Assembly: GCA_026417815.1 (NCBI GenBank)
Contig: JAOACN010000733.1
Span: forward strand, 1 to 11,955
Source: Chloroflexaceae bacterium
GTDB taxonomy: Bacteria > Chloroflexota > Chloroflexia > Chloroflexales > Chloroflexaceae
Length of the DNA: 11,955 nucleotides
Direction: 5' to 3'
The position numbers were made by a program, and so were the translations under genes. The notes beneath the pieces were generated by a model. That model saw nothing but the letters and a program-made list of their open reading frames with translations, did not search any database and had not been told where the DNA came from. Below, one piece after another: positions 1 to 6,183 of this stretch. Each line of letters begins with the position of its first letter. Position 1 is the stretch's first letter.

Positions 1-566
1 CGGCGCAGGCGCGTCCAATCGTCATCGTGGCTGGTGAGACCGGTGACCGCCAGCCCCAACCCCGCCGAGTTCAGGCCGATCTTGCCGCCGAAGATGCCCG
101 CCTCGGTGAAGGCCAGGCGCCGCGGGCCGTCTGGCTCGACCACGTGGATCAGGGCGCCCTGCACGCCCGCGATCCAGTCCCAGTTCTCGCCCAGCAGCAG
201 ATGCCCATCCACGGTGGCCTCGGGTAAGAGGGCGAAGGCCGTACAACCCTCCGACAGGGGCCGCTCGACGAACGCATCGTAGAACAGTTCGTAGCGCGCG
301 TTCAGTGCGGCGATGGCCGCGAGATCCACCCCGGCGCCATCGGCGATGCCGCGCATTCCGGCGTGGTAGTCCGGGCTCTGCGCGGCGATGGCGGCGAGGT
401 AGCGGGCGGCGCGGCCCAGCGTCTCGGCGCGAGTCAGCTTCAACTCGCGCTCGAAACGCTCGAAGTAAAGGCGCAGATTGTGCTCGATCCGCCCGCGTAG
501 CGACCTCCCGTGGGTCAGGCCCTGGAGGTAGGGCGCGCCTTCGAGGCGCAGCAGGGGTAGCGCCAT
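1..566 (-). CDS. C45-family autoproteolytic acyltransferase/hydrolase, N-terminal part (runs off left edge)
   Basis: An uninterrupted reading frame starts at the ATG at 564-566 and leaves the window without a stop, giving 188 visible residues. It resembles the acyl-CoA:6-aminopenicillanate acyltransferase (isopenicillin N acyltransferase, peptidase C45) family. Members of this Ntn-hydrolase family cleave themselves in front of a cysteine, which becomes the nucleophile for amide-bond transfer or hydrolysis. Seen here: Gly107-Cys108-Thr109 in SEGCTAF, the expected self-cleavage site; the family-like segment GHLLLGENWDW at 121-131; and an Ala/Arg-rich helical N-terminus with no signal peptide, suggesting a cytoplasmic protein. 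A Shine-Dalgarno GAGGGA sits 7 nt before the ATG. Family members are usually about 340-400 residues, so roughly half is missing, including the later catalytic-site residues. The substrate cannot be told; penicillin synthesis is not implied, since bacterial homologues act on varied amides. Confidence 0.8.
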   Translation of the reverse strand, partial: MALPLLRLEGAPYLQGLTHGRSLRGRIEHNLRLYFERFERELKLTRAETLGRAARYLAAIAAQSPDYHAGMRGIADGAGVDLAAIAALNARYELFYDAFVERPLSEGCTAFALLPEATVDGHLLLGENWDWIAGVQGALIHVVEPDGPRRLAFTEAGIFGGKIGLNSAGLGLAVTGLTSHDDDWTRLR

Positions 567-573
567 AACAACT

Positions 574-579
574 TCCCTC
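574..579 (-). promoter_or_regulatory. Ribosome binding site of the C45-type gene
   Basis: On the minus strand GAGGGA lies 7 nt upstream of the ATG at 566. It supports this start for a gene whose stop lies outside the window. Confidence 0.6.
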
Positions 580-589
580 ACGCGAGGAT

Positions 590-612
590 CTGGGAGGGCG
601 CAGCCCTCCCAG
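590..612. repeat. Perfect 10 bp hairpin, first part of a composite intergenic repeat
   Basis: Arms CTGGGAGGGC (590-599) and GCCCTCCCAG (603-612) flank a GCA loop. No T-tract follows on either strand, so it is not a standard intrinsic terminator. It sits in the presumed 5' leader of the C45-type gene. A near copy (GAGGGC, GTA loop, GCCCTC) lies at 10623-10637. In both places a palindrome built on GGGGAAACC follows within about 35 bp, which marks both as copies of one composite element. Confidence 0.7.
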
Positions 613-643
613 GAACGTCCTTACACGGCCAGTTGGAGGAGTT

Positions 644-675
644 TGGGGAAACCAGGGTTCCCCATGCCCCTGCCC
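644..675. repeat. GGGGAAACC-type imperfect palindrome, copy 1
   Basis: The arms TGGGGAAACC and GGGTTCCCCA (644-664) form an imperfect palindrome, followed by TGCCCCTGCCC up to 675. The same 32 bp recurs without change at 1888-1919 and with one change at 1960-1991. A degenerate second unit follows at about 725-763, where GGTTTCCC and later CCCGATAGGAG resemble GGTTCCCC and CCCGATCAGGAG of the first unit. The block ends right at the stop codon of the GNAT gene. Confidence 0.75.
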
Positions 676-763
676 GATCAGGAGGTTGTGAGGCGCGGTC
701 TTTGCCGGCAACCGGGGCAGCGTGATCGGGTTTCCCTGTACCCCCTCCCGATAGGAGAGGTTG

Positions 764-1783
764 CTATTCCTCGGATTGAAGGTGCTTGACAAAACTCACC
801 CAGGCCGGCTGTTTCACAAAGCCGAGCGCCTCGTTGATGCTGAGCATGGCCCGGTTGTTCGACTCGTTCCAGGTCTTGAGCGTCCGGACTCCCCGGCCGC
901 GGGCGTACTCGATGGCGCGCAGTTTCAGCGCCAGGGCGATGCCCCGCCGCCGGTACTCGCGGCGCACCCCGGTGAGGCCGGTGTAGAGCGTATCGGGTTC
1001 CTCGTCGCTTTTCCACAACGCGCTCAACCCGACGTAGTGCTGCCCGTCCAGGGCCACGAAGAAGCCCTCGGGCAACAGATCGCGACTCTCGAAGAGATGG
1101 CGCTCAAAACTCTCCGCAGAGGGGGCGGTCACCGGTTCTGGCGAAGGAACGTCCTTTGCCAGCGTCACGTCCAGTTCGTAGAGTTTGCGGCGATGTTCGG
1201 GATCGCCCGCGATCAACTCGTGCAGGGTGACGATGCGGATCCCGCTGGCAACCACCCGCTCGACGTGACCGGCGAATGGGGCCGGATCGAACCCCGGCAC
1301 ATCGAGGTGCGATTCCCAATCGCGCAGATCCTCGACGAACCCCCGATCGCTCAGAAAGCGCATCGAGCGGGCGTAGTCGCTGCGGCAACAGGCGCGAACC
1401 CGTAGGGGGTCGAGGGGCGCCAGGGCCGCCATCACTGTCGCGTACAGCGCGCGGCCGAGGCCCTGGCCCTGCCGCTCGGGGAGCACCGCCGCGAAGAAGC
1501 TGAACAGTCGTGGGTGGTACATCCACTCTGACTGGCCGTAACTGGCAAAGCCCACCGTCTCACCCTGGATCTCGGCAAGCCAGCGGCGGCGCTTGAGGTG
1601 CTCCGGGTGCTTCGCGTCCTCCTCCTTCCAGTCCTCGACCGACTCGGGGTATTCGGGAAAGGCCGCGTTACACACGGCGACGGCGGCGGCGTAATCCGCC
1701 TCGCTGCCGCTAAAATCGCGGATAACCAGCCCTGGCGGCGCGGCAGGAGCCTGCGCGGCGCTTGCTATTGAAGCCTGTGACAT
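764..1783 (-). CDS. Tandem-domain GNAT acetyltransferase
   Basis: This 339-residue protein appears to hold two GNAT (Gcn5-related N-acetyltransferase) domains, enzymes that move an acetyl group from acetyl-CoA to an amine. Domain 1 covers about residues 20-160, with the CoA-pyrophosphate loop RQGQGLG at 104-110 and the later helix RSDYARSMRFLSDRGF. Domain 2 covers about 180-335, with the loop RRRGIA at 278-283 and a typical NESNNRAMLSINEALGF segment at 306-322. Both domains keep the R/Q-x-x-G-x-G/A loop, so both could bind acetyl-CoA, although in many tandem GNATs only one is active. There is no signal peptide or membrane segment. The ATG has an AAAAGG ribosome site 7 nt upstream. It is on the same strand as the C45-type gene downstream, but 197 bp of repeat-bearing DNA separates them, so co-transcription is uncertain. 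The substrate is unknown. Confidence 0.88.
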   Translation of the reverse strand: MSQASIASAAQAPAAPPGLVIRDFSGSEADYAAAVAVCNAAFPEYPESVEDWKEEDAKHPEHLKRRRWLAEIQGETVGFASYGQSEWMYHPRLFSFFAAVLPERQGQGLGRALYATVMAALAPLDPLRVRACCRSDYARSMRFLSDRGFVEDLRDWESHLDVPGFDPAPFAGHVERVVASGIRIVTLHELIAGDPEHRRKLYELDVTLAKDVPSPEPVTAPSAESFERHLFESRDLLPEGFFVALDGQHYVGLSALWKSDEEPDTLYTGLTGVRREYRRRGIALALKLRAIEYARGRGVRTLKTWNESNNRAMLSINEALGFVKQPAWVSFVKHLQSEE

Positions 1784-1861
1784 GCTATAGCCTTTTCACT
1801 CCGGGAGCTGGCCGGTTGCCTGGTCGCTCCATTGTAGTGGCTTTCGCCGCTGGTCGCCATC

Positions 1862-1919
1862 GGTCGAAGGACTCGGTTCACTCGATATGGGGAAACCAGG
1901 GTTCCCCATGCCCCTGCCC
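1862..1919 (+). repeat. 58 bp direct repeat, unit 1
   Basis: This unit begins GGTCGAAGGACTCGG and contains the imperfect palindrome TGGGGAAACC/GGGTTCCCCA at 1888-1908. The second unit, 72 bp downstream start to start, differs at only 3 of 58 positions. Its 3' 32 bp are identical to 644-675. Confidence 0.85.
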
Positions 1920-1933
1920 AGCGTATGACCGGA

Positions 1934-1991
1934 GGTCAAAGGACCCGGTTCACTCGATATGGGGAAACCAGGGTTCCTCATGCCCCTGCCC
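1934..1991 (+). repeat. 58 bp direct repeat, unit 2
   Basis: This is the second unit, starting GGTCAAAGGACCCGG. It differs from unit 1 by G to A at position 5, one T to C, and one C to T in the right arm of the palindrome. That last change weakens the stem, so unit 1 is the better-preserved copy. Fourteen bases separate the two units. Confidence 0.85.
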
Positions 1992-2103
1992 GACTCATGA
2001 CTGGATGTGGTGGCCAGAAACGTGGTACAGTAAACTGGACGCTCGTGAGGACGCCAGGCTTTTTGCCTCCCCTGAAACCAGGATACCGTACAACTGGAAC
2101 GGC

Positions 2104-2107
2104 AGGA
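2104..2107 (+). promoter_or_regulatory. Ribosome binding site fixing the lipoprotein start
   Basis: AGGA lies 5 nt before the ATG at 2113. It decides the start: the frame stays open 117 codons further upstream, but that stretch is repeat DNA and would bury the lipoprotein signal peptide inside the protein. Confidence 0.6.
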
Positions 2108-2112
2108 ATGCG

Positions 2113-3240
2113 ATGCGACGTTCACTACTACTGCTGATTGCGCTCCTCGGCGCGCTGCTGCTCGCCGCCTGCGGGCAACGCCTGCCCACGGCGGAGGAGA
2201 TCGTGGAGCGTATGGAGGCGGCCCGCGCCGCCACCAACGATGCCCACGCGACCGTGGCCATCGACGTCACCACCCCGGACCGCGCCGGGCGAATGGTTGT
2301 GGAGGGCTGGACGCAGAAGACCGGCGCGAGCGATGCTGCCGGCAAGCCAGTCTATCGCGCGCGCATGGAGGTGCGCGAGGCCAGCGAAGCCGATCTGGTC
2401 GGTTCGCTCATGGTCAGTGACGGCGAGACCTTCTGGCTCTACAGCCCCGCCGAGAACACGGTGATCACCGGCTCGGCCAGCCAGATGCGCGACGCCGCGG
2501 CCAGCGCGCCCGCCGGCCCGGCGATGATGCTCCAGGATCTGATCGCCCAGGGGCTCGACGCGGTGCAACTCGAGGTGCTCGGCGCCGAGACGGTGGCCGG
2601 GAAGAACACCTGGAAGGTGAAGGTTACCCCGCAAGCGGCCACGCGGGAGCAACTCGGCCTCGATGGTCTGGTTGAAGGCTTTCTGTGGGTGGACGCGGAA
2701 CTTGCGCTGCCACTGAAAGCCACCTTCGACGCCAGCGACTTCGGGCGCGGCAGCGTCGAGGCCCTGAGCCTCGAAACCAACACCGGCCTGAACGCCGACC
2801 TGTTCCGCTTCACCCCGCCCCCCGGCGCCACCGTGGTACGGGCCGAGGAACTGGCCGCCCGGACGAAGTCCAGCGTCGCCTCGCTCGACGAGGCCCGCGC
2901 CGCGGTCAGCTTCCCCGTGCGCGAGCCGGGTTACCTCCCCGCGGGTATGGTGCTGGTCGAGGTGCGTGTTGCCGGCCCGAACGCCGTGATACTCAACTAC
3001 GCCGGCGCTGGCGGTAGTGTGAGCGTGGTGCAGGGCAGCGAGGCGCCTGGCGGCGACCGCGAGCCGCCAGCGGGCAGCCAGACCCGCGCCGTGACGGTGC
3101 GCGGCGTGCCCGGCGCCCTCATCACCGGCGCCGATGGCCGGGGCAGCCTGCTGCGCTGGGAGGAAGGCGACCTGCGCTACGTCGTCGCCGGGGCCATCGG
3201 CGCCGATGAGGCCCTGAAGGTCGCCGAGAGCCTGCGGTAG
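2113..3240 (+). CDS. LolA-like / DUF4367-type lipoprotein
   Basis: This 375-residue exported lipoprotein has a signal peptide MRRS followed by a Leu/Ala-rich core and a lipobox LAAC ending at Cys20, the residue expected to be lipid-modified. Residues about 25-235 resemble the LolA/LppX-type fold seen in anti-sigma-linked and lipoprotein-carrier proteins: an early helix EEIVERMEAARAA, then beta-strands with VSDGETFWLYSPAENTVI and later FRFTPPPGA. Residues about 260-375 look like a DUF4367 domain: FPVREPGYLPAGM, then a strand-rich stretch with LRWEEGDLRYVVAG and a final helix ALKVAESLR. It most likely sits on the outer face of the cytoplasmic membrane. Family function is poorly defined. The LolD-type ATPase gene follows on the same strand after 107 bp, but the gap holds a strong hairpin, so a functional link is only suggestive. 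Family assignment is by pattern and needs a profile search. Confidence 0.8.
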   Translation: MRRSLLLLIALLGALLLAACGQRLPTAEEIVERMEAARAATNDAHATVAIDVTTPDRAGRMVVEGWTQKTGASDAAGKPVYRARMEVREASEADLVGSLMVSDGETFWLYSPAENTVITGSASQMRDAAASAPAGPAMMLQDLIAQGLDAVQLEVLGAETVAGKNTWKVKVTPQAATREQLGLDGLVEGFLWVDAELALPLKATFDASDFGRGSVEALSLETNTGLNADLFRFTPPPGATVVRAEELAARTKSSVASLDEARAAVSFPVREPGYLPAGMVLVEVRVAGPNAVILNYAGAGGSVSVVQGSEAPGGDREPPAGSQTRAVTVRGVPGALITGADGRGSLLRWEEGDLRYVVAGAIGADEALKVAESLR

Positions 3241-3260
3241 TCTCCGTCCGAGCACCTATG

Positions 3261-3323
3261 CCGGGTCGCCCCTCGCCTGGTAAGGCCGAAGCATTGGCTG
3301 CGCCGATGCTTCGGCCTCACTGG
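3261..3323 (+). repeat. Intergenic repeat with 16 bp hairpin, copy 1
   Basis: Between the lipoprotein and ABC genes, arms AGGCCGAAGCAT (3283-3294) and ATGCTTCGGCCT (3306-3317) pair perfectly. The inner TGGC and GCCG extend the stem (one T-G wobble) to 16 bp around a TGC loop. Position 3295-3323 matches 27 of 29 bases at 4109-4137, and both elements open with CCGGGT. No T-run follows, so it may act as an mRNA-stabilising or attenuating hairpin rather than a classic terminator. Confidence 0.75.
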
Positions 3324-3347
3324 AAGACGGATATACCTCGCCCACCC

Positions 3348-4052
3348 ATGACCACGCCCCTCATTCGCGCCATTGCCCTCGCCCGCCGCTATCAGATGGG
3401 CAAAACCTACGTTGACGCGCTGCGGGGCGTGGATCTCGAGGTGACCCCCGGCGAGTTCGTCGCCCTGGTTGGCCCCAGCGGCAGCGGCAAGAGTACCCTG
3501 CTGCACCTGATTGGCGGCCTGGTGCGGCCCACCGGCGGCGAGGTCTGGGTCAACGGCATGGAACTGGGCCGCAGCAGCGATCGGGAACTGGTGCTCTACC
3601 GCCGCGATACGCTCGGCTTCGTGTTCCAGAGTTTCAACCTGCTGCCCATCAAGACCGCCTGGGAGAACGTCGCGGTGCCCTTGATGCTCGCCGGCGCGCC
3701 GCCTGAGCGCCGCCGGGCGCGGGCCATGACCCTGCTGGAACAGCTCGGCCTTGACCACCGTGCGAACCATCGTCCCGCCGAGTTGAGCGGCGGCGAGCAA
3801 CAGCGGGTCGCCATTGCCCGCGCCCTGGCCAACCACCCGCGCCTGATCCTGGCCGATGAACCTACCGGCAACCTCGACAGCCGCACCGGCGGCGAGATCA
3901 TGGCCCTGCTGCGGCGCCTGGTGCGCGACGAGGGCCTGACCCTGCTCCTCGTCACCCACGATATGAGCGTGGCCCGGTACGCCGACCGGATCGTCCATCT
4001 GCGCGACGGGGCGGTGCAGTTCGTCGAGGCAGTTGAAGCCACATCATGGTAG
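3348..4052 (+). CDS. LolD/MacB-type ABC transporter ATP-binding protein
   Basis: This is a 234-residue ATPase subunit of an ABC transporter at the cytoplasmic membrane. Motifs in order: Walker A GPSGSGKST at 42-50, Q-loop Gln94 in FVFQSFNLLP, signature LSGGEQQR at 146-153, Walker B LILADE ending at Glu171, D-loop region TGNLDS, and the switch histidine His204 in LLVTHD. The EPTGNLDS and FQSFNLLP wording is typical of the LolD/MacB/FtsE-like group, which works with FtsX/MacB-type permeases in lipoprotein release or in macrolide or peptide export. No permease gene is visible next to it, so the partner must be encoded elsewhere. The frame is open from an ATG at 3258, but those extra 30 codons are the hairpin repeat and show no family similarity, so the ATG at 3348 (MTTPLIRAIALARRYQMG) is preferred. 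It has no clear ribosome site. Substrate unknown. Confidence 0.9.
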   Translation: MTTPLIRAIALARRYQMGKTYVDALRGVDLEVTPGEFVALVGPSGSGKSTLLHLIGGLVRPTGGEVWVNGMELGRSSDRELVLYRRDTLGFVFQSFNLLPIKTAWENVAVPLMLAGAPPERRRARAMTLLEQLGLDHRANHRPAELSGGEQQRVAIARALANHPRLILADEPTGNLDSRTGGEIMALLRRLVRDEGLTLLLVTHDMSVARYADRIVHLRDGAVQFVEAVEATSW

Positions 4053-4081
4053 ATTGCGGATTTGGGAGGGGCTCGGTGAGG

Positions 4082-4137
4082 CCGGGTTACGCTCGTTGGG
4101 CGAGGCGCTGGCTGCGCCAATGCTTCGGCCTTACTGG
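4082..4137 (+). repeat. Intergenic repeat, degenerate copy 2 of the 3261 element
   Basis: Lying between the ABC and HAD genes, it matches 3261-3323 at its start (CCGGGT) and over 4109-4137 (27 of 29 bases). The left arm has lost several bases (AGGCGC in place of AGGCCGAAGCAT), so only a short GGCGC/GCGCC stem remains. The first copy is therefore the better-preserved form. Confidence 0.7.
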
Positions 4138-4196
4138 CCTGGAGGGCCGTGGGAAGGATCGCCTCCCCCTGGCTAACGTAAACTGGCAGCACCGGT

Positions 4197-4877
4197 ATGA
4201 TACGCGCCCTGATTTTCGACTTCGATGGCCTGATCGTTGACACCGAAACCCCGGCGCTGGAGAGCTGGCGGCACATCTACGCCGAATACGGGTTTGAACT
4301 GGGATTGAAGGAGTGGTCGGCGACGCTGGGCACGCGCCACGCTTTCGACGCCCTGGAGCACCTGGTGGGCCTGGTGGCGGCAAGCGACCCCGCGCGCGCC
4401 GCCGCGCTGCGCGCCGAGGGCGCGGCCATCCGCGCGCGCCGGAAGGCCCTCAAGGATGCCCTGGGCGCCACCCAGGGGCTGTTGCCCGGTGTCACGGAGA
4501 TACTCGACGAGGCCGAGGCGCTGGGGTTGCCCTGTGCCGTGGCCTCAAGCAGCGACTATCGCTGGGTCGGGGGGTGGTTGGAGCGTCTGGGGATCGCCCG
4601 GCGCTTCGTGTGTATCCGCACCGCCGACGACGTGACGCGGACCAAGCCGGACCCGGAACTGTTTCTCTCCGCCGCCGCGGGGTTGGGGTTGCCACCGGCG
4701 GCCTGCCTGGTGCTTGAAGACTCGGCCAACGGCATTCTGGCCGCTCGGGCCGCCGGCTGCCCGGTAGTGGCCGTGCCAGGCCCCCTGACGCGCCAGCTAC
4801 CGCTGCCGCCCGCCGATCTGACCCTGCCTTCGCTTGCCGCCATGCCCCTGGCGGAGATCCTGGCGGCGTTGCGGTAG
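4197..4877 (+). CDS. HAD-superfamily (subfamily IA) hydrolase, beta-phosphoglucomutase-like
   Basis: This 226-residue cytoplasmic enzyme belongs to the haloacid dehalogenase superfamily, which forms an aspartyl-phosphate intermediate. Motif I is DFDGLIVDTE with nucleophile Asp8 and acid/base Asp10. Motif II is VASSS, with Ser117 the likely phosphate-binding residue. Motif III is Lys150 in TRTKPDPELF. Motif IV is LEDSANG with Glu174-Asp175 for Mg2+. Residues about 15-90 form the helical cap (C1 type). The sequence resembles the phosphatase/phosphomutase group that includes beta-phosphoglucomutase, 2-deoxyglucose-6-phosphatase and GS1-like enzymes, so a small sugar phosphate is the likely substrate; which one cannot be told. 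The ATG lies directly before the first strand, as usual in the family; no ribosome site is seen. It ends 50 bp from the converging coxD gene. It looks unrelated to respiration. Confidence 0.9.
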   Translation: MIRALIFDFDGLIVDTETPALESWRHIYAEYGFELGLKEWSATLGTRHAFDALEHLVGLVAASDPARAAALRAEGAAIRARRKALKDALGATQGLLPGVTEILDEAEALGLPCAVASSSDYRWVGGWLERLGIARRFVCIRTADDVTRTKPDPELFLSAAAGLGLPPAACLVLEDSANGILAARAAGCPVVAVPGPLTRQLPLPPADLTLPSLAAMPLAEILAALR

Positions 4878-4927
4878 GAACTACGCGCCGGAAGGGGCGC
4901 AGGAGAACCAGGACCTCCCCGCTCATC

Positions 4928-5311
4928 TCACGGCAGCGGGCCGGGGGGCGGCGGCCAACCCCGCGCGAAATAGTCCGCCATCGTAATAATGACCATGATC
5001 GCGAAGCCGACGAACGCCGCCCCGGCGTAGAGTTGCGTGGCCCGTTCGCTGACCTTCACGTGCATGAAGTAGAGGATGATCAGCGTCGTCTTGGCGATGG
5101 CGATGGCCATGGCGATGGCCACGCCAAGCAGCCGTGGCAGGGCGATGATCCCCTCGATCCACCAGGCCCCGACCGTGAGCGCCATCAGCACCATCAGCGC
5201 GGCGAACACCTTGTAGTAGGTCCCGCGGCTGATGTGGGCGTGCGCGGCGTGTTCCGCATGCGCCCCATCGCCGTGGGCGCCGTGACCGGCGGTTGTGCTT
5301 GTCTTTGCCAT
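4928..5311 (-). CDS. coxD: Cytochrome c oxidase subunit IV (caa3-type, prokaryotic COX4)
   Basis: This is a 127-residue small membrane subunit of the terminal oxidase. Three membrane helices are visible at about 34-51, 60-83 and 94-113. The second ends in KTTLIILYFMHVK, the hallmark of bacterial COX4 subunits, which help assemble and stabilise the subunit I/III core. The first 26 residues are unusual: a hydrophilic, Ala/Gly/His-rich tail with histidines at 10, 13, 18, 21, 24 and 26. The C-terminus ends in a Pro-rich PPPPGPLP. The start codon overlaps the coxC stop (TGATG), a sign of translational coupling, and it is the last gene of the cluster. Confidence 0.92.
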   Translation of the reverse strand: MAKTSTTAGHGAHGDGAHAEHAAHAHISRGTYYKVFAALMVLMALTVGAWWIEGIIALPRLLGVAIAMAIAIAKTTLIILYFMHVKVSERATQLYAGAAFVGFAIMVIITMADYFARGWPPPPGPLP

Positions 5312-6138
5312 CAGTGCACCAGATAGAACAGCGGGAAGAGGAAGACCCAGATAATGTCGATCAGGTGCCAGTAGAGACCCCCGACCTCGATGGGAGTGTA
5401 ATAGGTTGGCGTAATCACCCCGCGCCAGGCGATGAAGGTCAGAACCGAGACGATCGTCAGCCCGACGACCATATGTACGGCGTGCAGACCGGTGGCGACG
5501 AAGTAGAGGAAGTAGAACAACTGGTAGGGCGAGCCAAGCCCGGCCTGCGGTTGCGTGTGGCTCGCCGCGGCCCCGTGGCTGGCCGCGGCGTCCTTACTGC
5601 CCTCGGCGCCGTGGGCCTCGGGGAAGATGAAATTGCGCCCGGGCACGAGACACTCTTTTTCTTCCAGCCGCGCGCCGCCGGTCACCCAGGCGACGGGATT
5701 GGCCGCCCCGGCGCAGTGGGCGAACTTCTCGCCGTACTCGAAGCCCTTGATCACCAGGAAGGTGGCCCCCAGGAGGAGGGTGATCCCCAGCATCGTCAGC
5801 AGGCGCCGCCGATTGCCCTCTTCAGCCGCGTTCACCGCCAGGGCCACCGTCAGCGAACTGACCAGCAGCACCACCGTGTTCACCGCGCCGAGGGGCGTGT
5901 TGAGGTGGTGCGCCGCCTCGGCCCACACGTCGGGAAAGGCCCAGCGGTAGACGATGTAGGCCATAAAGATCCCGCCGAACAGCATGATCTCGGTCACCAG
6001 GAAGACCCACATCCCCAGGGTGGCCGTCTCCTTCTGCTGTTGCGCGCTCTCGAAATGGTGCATGAGCTCGCGCCCATGGACCTCGTGGCCGTGCTCATGG
6101 GCCGGCGCCGGTTTCGCGGTTGGTGTCGTCGTCGCCAA
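5311..6138 (-). CDS. coxC: Cytochrome c oxidase subunit III
   Basis: This 275-residue integral membrane subunit packs against CoxA and supports steady proton uptake. Five helices are visible, at about 41-64, 83-103, 112-132, 204-235 and 248-274, matching the five-helix form common in caa3 oxidases. Glu50 in FLVTEIMLFGG is the conserved buried glutamate, and FLVIKGFEYGEKF closes helix 3. Two additions make it longer than the usual ~200 residues. The first is a His-rich N-terminal tail (AHEHGHEVHG). The second is an insert of about 60 residues between helices 3 and 4 (about 140-203), containing Cys142 and Cys163 and an Ala/His-rich end; by the expected topology this loop faces outward. The start is TTG, chosen because GAGGAG lies 6 nt upstream and no in-frame ATG occurs before Met26. 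It lies 45 bp after coxA. Confidence 0.92.
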   Translation of the reverse strand: MATTTPTAKPAPAHEHGHEVHGRELMHHFESAQQQKETATLGMWVFLVTEIMLFGGIFMAYIVYRWAFPDVWAEAAHHLNTPLGAVNTVVLLVSSLTVALAVNAAEEGNRRRLLTMLGITLLLGATFLVIKGFEYGEKFAHCAGAANPVAWVTGGARLEEKECLVPGRNFIFPEAHGAEGSKDAAASHGAAASHTQPQAGLGSPYQLFYFLYFVATGLHAVHMVVGLTIVSVLTFIAWRGVITPTYYTPIEVGGLYWHLIDIIWVFLFPLFYLVH

Positions 6139-6144
6139 GGTGCG

Positions 6145-6150
6145 CTCCTC
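6145..6150 (-). promoter_or_regulatory. Ribosome binding site for the TTG start of coxC
   Basis: GAGGAG on the minus strand sits 6 nt before the TTG at 6138. It is among the strongest Shine-Dalgarno matches in the window and supports the non-ATG start. Confidence 0.65.
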
Positions 6151-6183
6151 TACCTGCGGCAGTTCACCGCTGTCACCTCTTGA

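Larger units (their letters stand above)
1784..2112. other. Divergent intergenic region with two direct repeats
   Basis: These 329 bp separate the GNAT gene (minus) from the lipoprotein gene (plus) and must hold both promoters. It contains two 58 bp direct repeats (1862-1919 and 1934-1991) and a short AGGC-TTTTT-GCCT inverted repeat at 2056-2068. An open frame runs through from 1762 into the lipoprotein gene, but the part before 2113 is repeat translation rather than protein. No convincing -35/-10 pair could be picked by eye. Confidence 0.6.

Noticed and set aside
702..711. 10 bp palindrome TTGCCGGCAA as an operator
   Set aside because: A single GC-rich palindrome of this length is expected by chance in DNA of this composition, and it is not repeated near other promoters here.
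22..792. A 256-codon minus-strand frame covering the left edge
   Set aside because: Its product is Arg/Pro-rich without motifs, and its first third translates the intergenic repeats. The frame from 566 has a ribosome site and C45 family motifs instead.
1862..1991. A short CRISPR array
   Set aside because: Only two units with a 14 bp gap, and each unit is a 58 bp intergenic repeat found elsewhere in the window; no cas genes.
2028..2090. Sigma-70-like promoter for the lipoprotein gene (TACAGT or TACCGT as -10)
   Set aside because: No candidate has a good -35 at proper spacing, and the consensus in this lineage is not known to me.
1762..2112. A 117-codon N-terminal extension of the lipoprotein gene
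   Set aside because: It translates the two direct repeats and would place the lipoprotein signal peptide in mid-protein; the ATG at 2113 has AGGA upstream.
3258..3347. A 30-codon N-terminal extension of the ABC ATPase
   Set aside because: It translates the hairpin repeat; LolD-type ATPases begin close to the MTTPLIRAIALARRY segment at 3348.
4885..4900. A bidirectional terminator between the HAD gene and coxD
   Set aside because: Only a 5 bp GCGCC/GGCGC stem with no T-run on either strand; too weak to call.
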